Source: Burkholderiales bacterium RIFCSPHIGHO2_01_FULL_63_240
Lineage (GTDB): Bacteria; Pseudomonadota; Gammaproteobacteria; Burkholderiales; Burkholderiaceae_C
Length of the DNA stretch: 64,000 nucleotides
Assembly (NCBI GenBank): GCA_001770725.1
Contig: MERU01000007.1
Location: forward strand, 358,924 to 422,923
Reading direction: 5' to 3'
Under the pieces are notes generated by a model, which did not search any database, was not told the origin of the DNA, and saw nothing but the letters and a program-made list of their open reading frames with translations. Each line of letters begins with the position of its first letter. Within the stretch, counting starts at the first letter, position 1. The translations under genes were made by a program, and so were the position numbers. Below, piece by piece: positions 42,617 through 51,072 of this stretch.

Positions 42617-43957
42617 ATGCTGCCCTGGCCGCGTTCCCTGTTCCTCAAGTTCTTCCTGACCTTCTGGCTGGCGACCTTGCTGGCCTTCGTGGCCGGTCGT
42701 TTCGTGATGGATTGGGCAGGTTTCGGCCCGCGCAAGGAGCGACCACGCGTGATCGATGTGCGGCCCATGCCCGGGGCGCGGTCGACTTTCCCGCAGGGCT
42801 TGGCCCCTCAGGTGTCCGCGCCTTCCACGCCAACGGCGCCGCCTGCGTCCGAGCCGCGGACCGGGGCCTCTGATGCGACATCGGGCGGCTTCCCGAGCGC
42901 ACCATCGGTGTCCTCGCCTGGTGCTTCCATCTCCCCCCTGCCTGAGCCGAGGCTCCGGCCTTCGGGCCCCCCGCCGCCAGGGCCGGGCGGCCAGTTTTTC
43001 CTCCTGGTGCCGGTGATCTCCGGTGTGCTCAGCAGCCTGCTGGCCAGCCTGGCCCTGGCCTGGTACCTGACCAAGCCCCTGCGTCACCTGCACTGGGGCG
43101 TCGACCGCGTGGCCGATGGCCGCTTCGACACCCGCATCCGACCGCACATGGGCCGCAGGCGCGATGAGCTCGTCGACCTGGCCGATCGCTTCGACCACAT
43201 GACCGAGCAACTGCAGCAGCTGACCGAAGCACGCACGCGCCTGTTCCATGACCTTTCTCACGAATTGCGCTCACCGCTGGGTCGCATGCGCGCCGCCATG
43301 GGCCTGATCCGTCAGGACCCGAGCGAGGCGGGCGCCATGGTCGAGCGCATCGACCGCGAAATCGAACGGCTCGATGGCCTCGTCAACGAGCTGTTGACGC
43401 TGCACCGACTCGAAGCCGGCGCCAGCCACCAGCGCAACGACCACATCGACCTGATCGAGCTGCTGCGTGACATCGCCGAGGACGCGGGCTTCGAGGCCGC
43501 CTCGACCGGCCGGCGCCTGAGCCTGCAGGCCACAGGGCGATTCGTCGCGCAGGTCGATGGCGAATTGCTCTACCGTGCCTTCGAGAACGTCATCCGCAAT
43601 GCGGTCAAGTTCACCGCGCCCGACACGGCCATCGAGGTGAGCGCCAACGTTTTGACCGACGAAGCCGGGCGGCGCCTGAAGGTGTCGGTGTCCGACCGCG
43701 GGCCTGGTGCATCGGATGCCTTGCTCAAGGCCATGTTCGACCCCTTTGTGCGCGGTGACAACGGCACGCAGGGTGTGGGCCATGGCCTGGGTCTGGCCAT
43801 CGCGCGGCGGGCGGTGCGTGCGCACGGCGGTGACATCGCCGCGCGCCGTCGCGAGGGCGGCGGGCTGGTGATCGACATCGTGCTGCCCGAGCGCATGCCC
43901 GGCCATGCGGCCAAGGGCGTGCAGCACAACGGCGGCGGGCCAGGCAGCGTTGCGTAG
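42617..43957 (+). CDS. CpxA-like sensor histidine kinase
   Basis: The 446-residue kinase has a first transmembrane helix (~residues 8-30) and a ~95-residue periplasmic loop rich in Pro, Ser, Ala and Arg (about 35-125). A second helix (FFLLVPVISGVLSSLLASLALAWYL), a HAMP linker and the H-box RLFHDLSHELRSPLGRM (His215) follow. The ATP domain has the N box ENVIRNAVKFT, a shortened G1 DRGPGAS and GHGLGLAIARRAVRAHGG. The low-complexity sensor suggests it senses envelope state, not a small ligand. It is coupled to the response regulator upstream. Confidence 0.92.
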   Translation: MLPWPRSLFLKFFLTFWLATLLAFVAGRFVMDWAGFGPRKERPRVIDVRPMPGARSTFPQGLAPQVSAPSTPTAPPASEPRTGASDATSGGFPSAPSVSSPGASISPLPEPRLRPSGPPPPGPGGQFFLLVPVISGVLSSLLASLALAWYLTKPLRHLHWGVDRVADGRFDTRIRPHMGRRRDELVDLADRFDHMTEQLQQLTEARTRLFHDLSHELRSPLGRMRAAMGLIRQDPSEAGAMVERIDREIERLDGLVNELLTLHRLEAGASHQRNDHIDLIELLRDIAEDAGFEAASTGRRLSLQATGRFVAQVDGELLYRAFENVIRNAVKFTAPDTAIEVSANVLTDEAGRRLKVSVSDRGPGASDALLKAMFDPFVRGDNGTQGVGHGLGLAIARRAVRAHGGDIAARRREGGGLVIDIVLPERMPGHAAKGVQHNGGGPGSVA

Positions 43958-43967
43958 GCTCGCCTGA

Positions 43968-44810
43968 TCAGCCCTTCATCAGCTTGGCCGACAGCCAGAC
44001 CGAGCCGGGCTGGTACCACGAGCCCAGCAGGCGAACGAAGAAGTCCAGGAGCTTGGCATCGGGCCCCACCAGCACGCGGCGCTGGTTGCCCGACACCGCC
44101 TTGAGGATCTGCTGCGCGGCGCTTTCGGCCGTGGTCACGTTGAGCATCTTGTCGAAGCGCGAACGGGCCGCTTCGGCCTGACCACCGGTCGCCTTGTCCA
44201 TGCTGTCGTCCATCTTGGCCGCGCGAGCGATGTTCGTGCGGATGCCGCCCGGGTGCACGCAGGTCGCGCTCACCCCGCACTTTTCCATGTCGAGTTCCTG
44301 GCGAAGCGCCTCGGTGAAGCCGCGCACCGCGAACTTGCTGCTGTTGTAGGTGCCTTGCGTGGGCGAGGCCAGCAGGCCGAACAGGCTGGAGGTGTTGACC
44401 ACGTGGCCTTCCCCCGCGCGCTTGAGGTGCGGCAGGAAAGCCTGGGTGCCCCAGACCACGCCCCAGAAGTTGATGCCCATGATCCACTCGAAATCTTCGG
44501 GCTTGACGGTCTCGATGAAGGCGCCCAGCGCCACGCCGGCGTTGTTGAAGATCAGGTTGACCTTGCCGTGGTCGCGCACCACCTCATCGGCCCAGGCGAA
44601 GAAGGCCTCGCGGTTGGCCACGTCCAGCTTCTTGGTGGTCACTTTCACACCCAGCTTGCCGGCCAGCGCAGCGGTTTCGGCCAGGCCCTTTTCGTTCACG
44701 TCGCTCAAGGCGAGGTGGCAGCCGCGTCGCGCCAACTCGACCGCCAGCGTGCGCCCCATGCCCGATGCCGCGCCGGTGATGGCCGCGACCTTGTTCTTGA
44801 AGTCCTTCAT
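43968..44810 (-). CDS. Short-chain dehydrogenase/reductase (SDR)
   Basis: This 280-residue classical SDR has the cofactor motif TGAASGMG (12-19), NNAGVALG and the catalytic Ser142, Tyr155 and Lys159 (SSLFGLLASPTQGTYNSSK). The C-terminal PGGIRTNIARAAKM follows. Asp37 at the end of beta-2 (LALSDVNEKG) suggests preference for NAD(H). The ATG at 44810, with GGAGAC upstream, fits best. A longer 11-residue N-terminus is possible. It lies 39 bases after the monooxygenase gene and probably oxidises an alcohol or reduces a ketone in the same route. Confidence 0.9.
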   Translation of the reverse strand: MKDFKNKVAAITGAASGMGRTLAVELARRGCHLALSDVNEKGLAETAALAGKLGVKVTTKKLDVANREAFFAWADEVVRDHGKVNLIFNNAGVALGAFIETVKPEDFEWIMGINFWGVVWGTQAFLPHLKRAGEGHVVNTSSLFGLLASPTQGTYNSSKFAVRGFTEALRQELDMEKCGVSATCVHPGGIRTNIARAAKMDDSMDKATGGQAEAARSRFDKMLNVTTAESAAQQILKAVSGNQRRVLVGPDAKLLDFFVRLLGSWYQPGSVWLSAKLMKG

Positions 44811-44849
44811 GCGTGTCTCCTCGTTCTCGGTGTGTGCCGACACCGGCTT

Positions 44850-46307
44850 TCAGCTGAACCGGTGATGGCCTGGCTTGAAGGCCTTGGCCATCTGACGGAA
44901 GGTGAATGAAAAGCCCGGGAACATGGCGATCACGTGGCCGCTCTTGCTCTGGTACCAGCTGTGGCAGCCACCCGATTGCCACACGGTCTGCTTCATCTCG
45001 CGGTGGATCATGCCGGTGTAGTCGGCCTCGGCATCGGTCTTGACCTCGATGGCCTTGGCGCCTTGCTTTTGCGTGGCCGAGATGGCGCGGCGGATGTACT
45101 CCATCTGCGCCTCGATCACGAAGATGGCCGAGGTGTGGCCAATGCCGGTGTTCGGCCCCGTGACCACGAACAGGTTGGGGAAGCCCGGCATGGTCGTGCC
45201 CAAGTAGGCGCGCGGGAACTCGGCCCAGAAGTCCTGCACCGACTTGCCGCCCTTGCCGATCACCGGGTAGGAGATCACGCCGTCGGTGGCGTCGTAGCCC
45301 GTCGAGTAGACGATCAGGTCGAGGTCGATTTGTTCGCCCTTGGCGGTGAGGATGCCGCGCTCGTTGATCTCGGCGATGCCATCGTCCTTGGGGTGCAGCT
45401 TGACGTTGGGGCGGCACAGTGCCGGGTACAGCGTGCTGGAGAGGATGATGCGCTTGCAGCCGATCGTGTAGTCGGGGGTGACGGCGGCGCGGATCACCGG
45501 GTCGGCGATCTGCTTCTTGATGTGGTGTTCGGCCTCGCGCTGAGCCACCAGCTTGAGCATCGTTTGCGAGTACTTGAAGCCGATCACGCGGCTCTCCAGG
45601 CCCCAGTAGATGGCCGTGCGCAGCAGCTTGTAGATCAGCTTGGACTTGAGCAGCGTGCGCTGGAAAGGCGTGAACTTGCGGTCAGGGCGCGGCAGCACCC
45701 AGTGCGGCGTGCGCTGGAACACATGCAGCTGCCTGACATCGGGCGCGATGGCCGGGATGACCTGCGCCGCGCTGGCGCCGCTGCCGATGATGGCCACGCG
45801 CTTGCCCGCGTGCTGGTAGCCGTGGTCCCAGGCGTTGGTGTGGAAGGTCTTGCCCTGGAAGGTGTCGCGGCCCTTGAAGTTCGGGATCACCGGGGTGCTC
45901 AGCGGGCCCGAGGCGTTGATCAGGTACTTGGCCAGCAGGTCTTCGGCGCCTTCGATGCTGACCTGCCAGAGTTGGCGGGCCTCGTCCCACTGCACCTTCG
46001 TCACGTTGGCGTTGAGCCGCGTCTGCTCGCGCAGGCGGTACTTGGCCAGCACGTGGTTGGTGTACTCGACCAGCTCGTCCTGCTCGGCGAACATCTGCGT
46101 CCAGGGGTAAGGCTCGAACGACAGCGAGTACAGCGGCGACTGCACGTCCACCGCAGCGCCGGGGTAGCTGTTCTGGCTCCAGGTGCCGCCCATCCAGGGC
46201 CGGCGCTCGAGGATCAGGAAGTCGTCGATGCCGATGCGCCGGAGGTTGACGGCCGCGGCCTGACCGCCAAAGCCGCTGCCGATGATGATCGCGGTGAACT
46301 GCTGCAT
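44850..46307 (-). CDS. Flavin-containing (Baeyer-Villiger-type) monooxygenase
   Basis: This 485-residue class B flavoprotein has the FAD motif GSGFGG (10-15) and the flavin-linked WSQNSYPGAAVDVQSPLYSLSF. The BVMO fingerprint is FQGKTFHTNAWD (150-161), the NADPH motif is GSGASA (175-180), and VTGPNTGIGHTSAIFVIEAQMEYI follows. BVMOs insert oxygen next to a ketone, giving an ester. Related proteins such as AlmA act on long-chain alkanes and their ketones, so the substrate is open. It is first in a two-gene operon with an SDR and divergent from a TetR regulator, with TTGTCGTCA half-sites between. Confidence 0.92.
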   Translation of the reverse strand: MQQFTAIIIGSGFGGQAAAVNLRRIGIDDFLILERRPWMGGTWSQNSYPGAAVDVQSPLYSLSFEPYPWTQMFAEQDELVEYTNHVLAKYRLREQTRLNANVTKVQWDEARQLWQVSIEGAEDLLAKYLINASGPLSTPVIPNFKGRDTFQGKTFHTNAWDHGYQHAGKRVAIIGSGASAAQVIPAIAPDVRQLHVFQRTPHWVLPRPDRKFTPFQRTLLKSKLIYKLLRTAIYWGLESRVIGFKYSQTMLKLVAQREAEHHIKKQIADPVIRAAVTPDYTIGCKRIILSSTLYPALCRPNVKLHPKDDGIAEINERGILTAKGEQIDLDLIVYSTGYDATDGVISYPVIGKGGKSVQDFWAEFPRAYLGTTMPGFPNLFVVTGPNTGIGHTSAIFVIEAQMEYIRRAISATQKQGAKAIEVKTDAEADYTGMIHREMKQTVWQSGGCHSWYQSKSGHVIAMFPGFSFTFRQMAKAFKPGHHRFS

Positions 46308-46343
46308 GGGAGGGCGCGCCTGTGGCGCATCAAGTGAAGATGT

Positions 46344-46379
46344 TTGTCGTCAGTTTACAAGTGACGACGATTGTCGTCA
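46344..46379. promoter_or_regulatory. Triple TTGTCGTCA half-site operator
   Basis: TTGTCGTCA at 46344-46352 and 46371-46379 are identical and on the + strand. TGACGACGA at 46362-46370 is the reverse complement with one mismatch. The first and second form an inverted repeat with a nine-base spacer. The site lies 37 bases from the monooxygenase start and 10 bases from the TetR ATG (46389). It is very likely the TetR operator for both genes. Confidence 0.72.
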
Positions 46380-46388
46380 AATACGGGG

Positions 46389-47036
46389 ATGACCCGACCC
46401 CCATCTCCCTCCGGGCGTGCCTACGCGGGCGAAAGCCAGGCCGAACGCGTCGCCCGGCGGCGCCTGCAGTTCCTTGACGCCGGGCTGCAGGTTTTTGGCA
46501 CCACCGGCTACCGCACCGCCACCGTGAGGCAGCTGTGCCGCCAGGCCGAGCTGACCGACCGCTACTTCTACGAATCGTTCGAGCACACCGAAGACCTGCT
46601 GGTGGCCGTCTATGAACGCGAGTTCGACCACCTGCAGCAGGTGGTGCTGGCCACCCTGGCCGACGAGGCCGCGTTGCGCGACCCCATGGTGGCCGTCGAG
46701 CGTGCCCTGAACGCGTTGTTCGAGATGGCTTCGGAGCCCCGCGTGGCGAGGGTGTGCTGGTTGGAGGTGCTGGGCGTGAGTGCGCGAGTGGACGCTGTCT
46801 ACACCCGCACCATCGAGCGCTTTGCAGCCTTGGTGGTGGCCTTCGCCCGTCAGCAGTTCAGCGCCGACGACATCGGTGATGCCGAGTCGCGCATGCTGGG
46901 CATCGCGATGATCGGTGCGGTGAGCCAGCCGGTGACGCATTGGTTGCTGGGGGGCTACCAGGAAGACCGCAGCACCATGGTGGCCGCCACTTCGCGTGTG
47001 TTCAGAGGGGTGATCACCGGCTTGCGGGCAGGTTGA
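46389..47036 (+). CDS. TetR-family transcriptional regulator
   Basis: The 215-residue regulator has an N-terminal helix-turn-helix ([52 protein letters not shown]) and a helical ligand-binding C-terminal domain with [14 protein letters not shown] near the end. The ATG at 46389 is used, since an upstream TTG (46371) lies in the operator repeat. Divergence from the BVMO-SDR pair and the operator between suggest that it represses them until an inducer, perhaps a ketone, alcohol or fatty acid, is present. Confidence 0.9.
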   Translation: MTRPPSPSGRAYAGESQAERVARRRLQFLDAGLQVFGTTGYRTATVRQLCRQAELTDRYFYESFEHTEDLLVAVYEREFDHLQQVVLATLADEAALRDPMVAVERALNALFEMASEPRVARVCWLEVLGVSARVDAVYTRTIERFAALVVAFARQQFSADDIGDAESRMLGIAMIGAVSQPVTHWLLGGYQEDRSTMVAATSRVFRGVITGLRAG

Positions 47037-47115
47037 CACGCCAGCGTCGTCTGCCAAGAATGCGTCACGCCGGCATGGGACCATGCCGGCACCAACACAC
47101 ATGGGAGGGCGACAC

Positions 47116-47808
47116 ATGAAGGCGATCCTGGCTGAGTTCCTGGGCACGTTCTGGCTGGTGCTGGGTGGTTGTGGCAGCGCGGTGCTGGCGGCGGCCTTCC
47201 CTGAAGTGGGCATCGGTCTGCACGGGGTGTCGCTGGCCTTCGGACTGACGGTGCTGACGATGGCGTTCGCCGTCGGGCACATCTCGGGTGGGCACTTCAA
47301 CCCTGCGGTGTCGGTGGGCCTGTGGGCGGGCGGGCGCTTCCCGGTGGCCAAGCTGCCGGGCTATGTCTTGGCCCAGGTGCTGGGCGGCATCGCGGCGGGC
47401 GGTGTGCTGTACCTGATCGCATCGGGCGCACCGGGCTTTGACGTGGCCAAGGGTTTTGCGTCGAACGGTTATGGCGCGCACTCACCGGGCGGCTACTCGC
47501 TGACCGCTGCGCTCGTGTGCGAGGTGGTGATGACGGCCTTCTTCCTGATCATCATCCTGGGCGTGACGGCACCGCATGCGCCCAAGGGCTTTGCGCCGAT
47601 CGCCATCGGCCTGGCGCTCACGCTCATCCACCTCATCAGCATCCCGGTGACAAACACCTCGGTCAACCCGGCGCGCAGCACGGGCGTGGCGGTGTTCGTG
47701 GGGGACTGGGCGTTGGATCAGTTGTGGCTGTTCTGGGTGGCGCCCATCGCAGGTGCGGTCATCGGTGCCATGGTCCACCAGTTCCTGGGGCGCGGCGCCA
47801 ACGACTGA
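47116..47808 (+). CDS. aqpZ: Aquaporin Z
   Basis: AqpZ is a tetrameric water channel in the inner membrane. The 230-residue protein has six transmembrane helices and two half-helices with NPA motifs: [12 protein letters not shown] and [13 protein letters not shown]. Selectivity-filter residues match AqpZ (His in [10 protein letters not shown], Arg after the second NPA). The ATG at 47116 is preceded by GGAGGG. It is a single gene between the TetR regulator and the convergent ABC exporter. Confidence 0.94.
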   Translation: MKAILAEFLGTFWLVLGGCGSAVLAAAFPEVGIGLHGVSLAFGLTVLTMAFAVGHISGGHFNPAVSVGLWAGGRFPVAKLPGYVLAQVLGGIAAGGVLYLIASGAPGFDVAKGFASNGYGAHSPGGYSLTAALVCEVVMTAFFLIIILGVTAPHAPKGFAPIAIGLALTLIHLISIPVTNTSVNPARSTGVAVFVGDWALDQLWLFWVAPIAGAVIGAMVHQFLGRGAND

Positions 47809-47883
47809 ATCGTGGAGGTCCGTCGACACCCAGGGTTTGATCGTGGCCGAGTGATGAGGTGCGGTTGGCGTTTCGCCCGGGCT

Positions 47884-49665
47884 TCAGCTTGCTCGGACGC
47901 GCAGCCCTTGCCCCAGGGATGCATCGCCTTCGAGCGACCATTGGTGCTCATGAAAAGCCGCCACACCGGGGCGGTGCGCGATCGAGATCAGCGCGCCATT
48001 CTGCTCGGCCACGAGTTCGCGCAGGCGCTGGTACAGCACGCGCTCGGCCTCTTCATCGAGTGCGCTGCTGGCCTCGTCCACGAACAGCCAGCGCGGCTGC
48101 TTGAGCAAGGCGCGCGCGATGGCCAGGCGCTGCTGCTCGCCGCCTGAGAGCTTCTGCCCCCAGGCGTCTTCGCGGTCGAGCTGGTCGGCCAGCTGCGGCA
48201 GCAAGGCGTCGCGCAGGGCTTGCTGCAGCTGCGCTTCGGTGTAGCGCTCGGGCGTGGCCGGGTAGGCCAGGGCCTCGCGCAGCGAGCCGTTGGGGAAGTA
48301 GGGCCGCTGGGGCAGGAACATCGAGCGTTGCGCGAAGTCGGCAGGGCGCGCCAGCTTGGCACGGGCCCAGGGCCAGACGCCCGCCAGGGTGCGGAACAAC
48401 GTCGACTTGCCCGATCCCGACGGTCCCTTGACCAGCACGTGCTGGCCGGCGTGCAGGGCCAGGTCCTGGGCGCTGATCAGCAGCGTGCCGTCGGGCAGCC
48501 TGATCTCGGCCGAATCGACCAGCAAGGTGTCGGCGTCGGTGCTGGGGCGCAGCTCGGTGGCGCCACTGGCGTGTTGCTTGAGCGCGACAAAGCTCTCTTC
48601 GAAACTGGTCAGGCGATCGGTGGTGGCGCGCCAGGCGGCCAGGCTGTCGTAGTTGTCGACGAACCAGGACAGCGAGTCCTGCACGCGCCCGAAGGCCGAG
48701 GCCACCTGCATGAGCTCGCCGAGCTGGATGGCGCCGCTGAAAAAGCGCGGCGCCGCCACGATGAAGGGGAACACCACCGCGGCCTGGCCGTAGCCCACGG
48801 TGAACCAGGTCAGCGCTTTCTGGCGCTTGAGCAGTTGCAGGTAGTTGGCCAGCACCTCGGTGAACCGGTGCCCGATCTGCTGGCGCTCCACGGCCTCGCC
48901 CTGGTCCAGCGCGATGGACTCGCTGTACTCGCGCACCCGCACCATGTGGTGACGGAAGTCGGCTTCCACGCGCTGCTGGCGGAAGTTCAGCCCGATCAGC
49001 GAGCGGCCCACGTAATGCGCGATCACGCTGCCCGCCAAGGCGTAGGCCACCGCCATCCACACCATGAAGCCGGGGATGACGTACTCGCGCCCGTCGAAGT
49101 GAAAGCCGAAGCTGCCCGAGAGCGTCCAGAGGATGCCCACGAAGCTCGCCAGCGTGACCACGGCGTTGAGCAGGCCCATGGTCAGCGTCACCGAGTAGCT
49201 GGTGAACTGGTTGACGTCTTCTGAGATGCGCTGGTCGGGGTTGTCGGGGATGGCGCCATCGAGCTTGGAAAAGCGCGCGAGCTCCAGGTGATAGAAGGCC
49301 TTGTGCGCCAGCCAGCGGTCGAGGTAGTGGGCCGTCATCCAGGCGCGCCAGCGCATCTGCAGCAACTGCGTCAGGTAGAAGCGGTAGACCGCGATGACGA
49401 TGAAGCCGAAGGCCAGGTAGGTGAAGCGGCCCAGCTCGTGCCAGAAGACCTTGGCGTCCTTGTTCTGCAGCGCGTCGTAGAAGACGCGGTTCCAGTCGTT
49501 GATGAGCACCAGCATGTAGACCGCGCCCAGGTTGAGCACCACGATGGCGGCCAGCAGGGCCCGTGCCTTCCACTTTTCTTCGGACCGGAAGTAGGGCAGT
49601 GCCAGGGTGGCGACCTTGCGAACAAAGAGCTGGAAGCTGCGCAGCTTGGAGGTGGTTGCGTTCAT
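47884..49665 (-). CDS. ABC transporter with fused membrane and ATP-binding domains (SbmA/YddA-like)
   Basis: The 593-residue protein combines a membrane domain of about six helices (ALLAAIVVLNLGAVYMLVLINDWNRVFYDAL is the SbmA/BacA-type signature) with an ATPase. The ATPase carries Walker A GPSGSGKST, a Q-loop in MFLPQRPYFPNGSL, signature LSGGEQQRLAIARALL and Walker B WLFVDEASSALD. This YddA/ABCD-like class exports or imports peptides or lipids across the inner membrane; the substrate is unknown. The ATG at 49665 starts before RSFQLFVRKVATLALPYF. It is divergent from the DUF4398 lipoprotein gene. Confidence 0.9.
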   Translation of the reverse strand: MNATTSKLRSFQLFVRKVATLALPYFRSEEKWKARALLAAIVVLNLGAVYMLVLINDWNRVFYDALQNKDAKVFWHELGRFTYLAFGFIVIAVYRFYLTQLLQMRWRAWMTAHYLDRWLAHKAFYHLELARFSKLDGAIPDNPDQRISEDVNQFTSYSVTLTMGLLNAVVTLASFVGILWTLSGSFGFHFDGREYVIPGFMVWMAVAYALAGSVIAHYVGRSLIGLNFRQQRVEADFRHHMVRVREYSESIALDQGEAVERQQIGHRFTEVLANYLQLLKRQKALTWFTVGYGQAAVVFPFIVAAPRFFSGAIQLGELMQVASAFGRVQDSLSWFVDNYDSLAAWRATTDRLTSFEESFVALKQHASGATELRPSTDADTLLVDSAEIRLPDGTLLISAQDLALHAGQHVLVKGPSGSGKSTLFRTLAGVWPWARAKLARPADFAQRSMFLPQRPYFPNGSLREALAYPATPERYTEAQLQQALRDALLPQLADQLDREDAWGQKLSGGEQQRLAIARALLKQPRWLFVDEASSALDEEAERVLYQRLRELVAEQNGALISIAHRPGVAAFHEHQWSLEGDASLGQGLRVRAS

Positions 49666-49801
49666 GTTCTCGCCTGGTGTTTGCGCAGATCTTATCTGTG
49701 GCTGCTGGTGCTCGGTGTGCCAGCGCACCGACCGCGGCAGGCTTTGCTTGCAGTCTCTGCATTGAGTTCCCTTGTCAATGCATGGAAAGACTGGACAGAC
49801 G

Positions 49802-50218
49802 ATGAACAAGCAAAACAACCAACGCTCTCCTTGCGGGCCGCGTTGCATGACCAACAGGGGCGGTTTGTGGCTGGCGTTCGCGGCCACCGCATGGCTGGTG
49901 GGTGCCTGCGCCAGCACCCCACCTCCCACCGCACAGATGGCCGTGGCCAATGCGGCTGTCACCCACGCCATGAACGCGGGCGCCCAGGAAGCCGCACCCG
50001 GTGACATGCGCACTGCGCGCGACAAGCTCGAGCGCGCCAAGCAGGCCATGGCGAACAAGGAAAACGGCCTGGCGCTCAACCTGGCCCAGCAGGCCCAGCT
50101 GGATGCGCAACTGGCCGAAGCCAAGGCCCACGCGGACAAGGCGCGCAAGGCCGCCGACGCCGTGCAGGACGGCAACAGCGTGCTGCGCGAGGAAATGAAC
50201 CGCAAGGCCAAGAACTGA
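49802..50218 (+). CDS. DUF4398-type lipoprotein
   Basis: This 138-residue lipoprotein has a hydrophobic segment and lipobox WLVGACAS (Cys36), then a helical, Ala/Lys/Gln-rich part (AQMAVANAAVTHAMNAGAQEAAPGDM, ARDKLERAKQAMANKENGLALNLAQQAQLDAQLAEAKA) that resembles DUF4398 domains found before OmpA-like proteins. A second start at 49877 (MTNRGG) gives a more typical signal-peptide length. It lies 17 bases before an OmpA-family lipoprotein with the same kind of helical region, so they are paired. Confidence 0.82.
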   Translation: MNKQNNQRSPCGPRCMTNRGGLWLAFAATAWLVGACASTPPPTAQMAVANAAVTHAMNAGAQEAAPGDMRTARDKLERAKQAMANKENGLALNLAQQAQLDAQLAEAKAHADKARKAADAVQDGNSVLREEMNRKAKN

Positions 50219-50235
50219 CCACCAGGACACACAAC

Positions 50236-51072
50236 ATGAAAAACCATCGCCTCCTTTCTTCATCTGTCATCGCCGTGGCCGCTGCATTGGCCATGGGCGG
50301 CTGCAGCTCCCCTCCTGCCAGGCACGCCGACCTGGAGCAGGCGCACCGGGCCCACGACATGTTGCAGGCCCGCCCGCAGGCCGCTGACCTGGCCGGGGGC
50401 GAACTCAAGCAAGCCAGCGATGCCCTGCTCAAGGCCGACGCGGCCGTGGCCCGAAATGGCAGCGCCGCCGAGGTCGATCAGCTGGTCTACCTGGCCAGGC
50501 AGCGCGTGGCCATCGCGCAGGAGGCCCTGGCGCAAAAGTCCGCCGAGTTGGTGGTGGCCAATGGCGAGCGCTCGCGTGACAAGGCGCGCCTGGCCGCCCG
50601 CACCGACGAGGTCGATGTCGCTCAAAGGGACACCGCGTCCGCACAGGCCCAAAGTGCCCGCCTCGAAGCCGAGTTGAAGGCGTTGAACGCCAAGAAGACC
50701 GACCGCGGCATGGTGGTCACCATCGGCGATGTGCTGTTCGACACCGACCGCGCCGAGGTCAAGGCAGGCGGGGCGCGCAACCTGAAAAAGCTGGGAGACT
50801 TCCTCAAGCAGCACCCGCAGCGCAAGGCCTTGATCGAGGGCTTCACGGACAACACCGGCAGCGATGGGCACAACGAGGACCTGTCGGCCCGGCGCGCCGA
50901 CGCGGTGCGCGCCGCGCTGGTGGACATGGGTGTGAGCGCGGATCGCCTGATCTCGCAGGGCCATGGCGAGCGCTACCCGGTGGCGGGCAATGGCAGCAGC
51001 AGCGGCCGGCAGATGAACCGCCGTGTGGAGGTGGTGCTGTCTGACGACAACGGGGTGGTCAAGCCTCGTTGA
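50236..51072 (+). CDS. OmpA-family lipoprotein with DUF4398-like region
   Basis: This 278-residue lipoprotein has a lipobox LAMGGCSS (Cys23) and a helical DUF4398-like region (residues ~30-150). The C-terminal OmpA/Pal-like peptidoglycan-binding domain (about 158-270) shows VVTIGDVLFDTDRAEVK, IEGFTDNTGSDGHNEDLSARRADAVRAALV, RLISQGHGERYPVA and NRRVEVVL. It anchors the outer membrane to peptidoglycan by the conserved Asp/Arg pair in that domain. The stop overlaps the convergent histidine-kinase gene by 14 bases. Confidence 0.9.
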   Translation: MKNHRLLSSSVIAVAAALAMGGCSSPPARHADLEQAHRAHDMLQARPQAADLAGGELKQASDALLKADAAVARNGSAAEVDQLVYLARQRVAIAQEALAQKSAELVVANGERSRDKARLAARTDEVDVAQRDTASAQAQSARLEAELKALNAKKTDRGMVVTIGDVLFDTDRAEVKAGGARNLKKLGDFLKQHPQRKALIEGFTDNTGSDGHNEDLSARRADAVRAALVDMGVSADRLISQGHGERYPVAGNGSSSGRQMNRRVEVVLSDDNGVVKPR

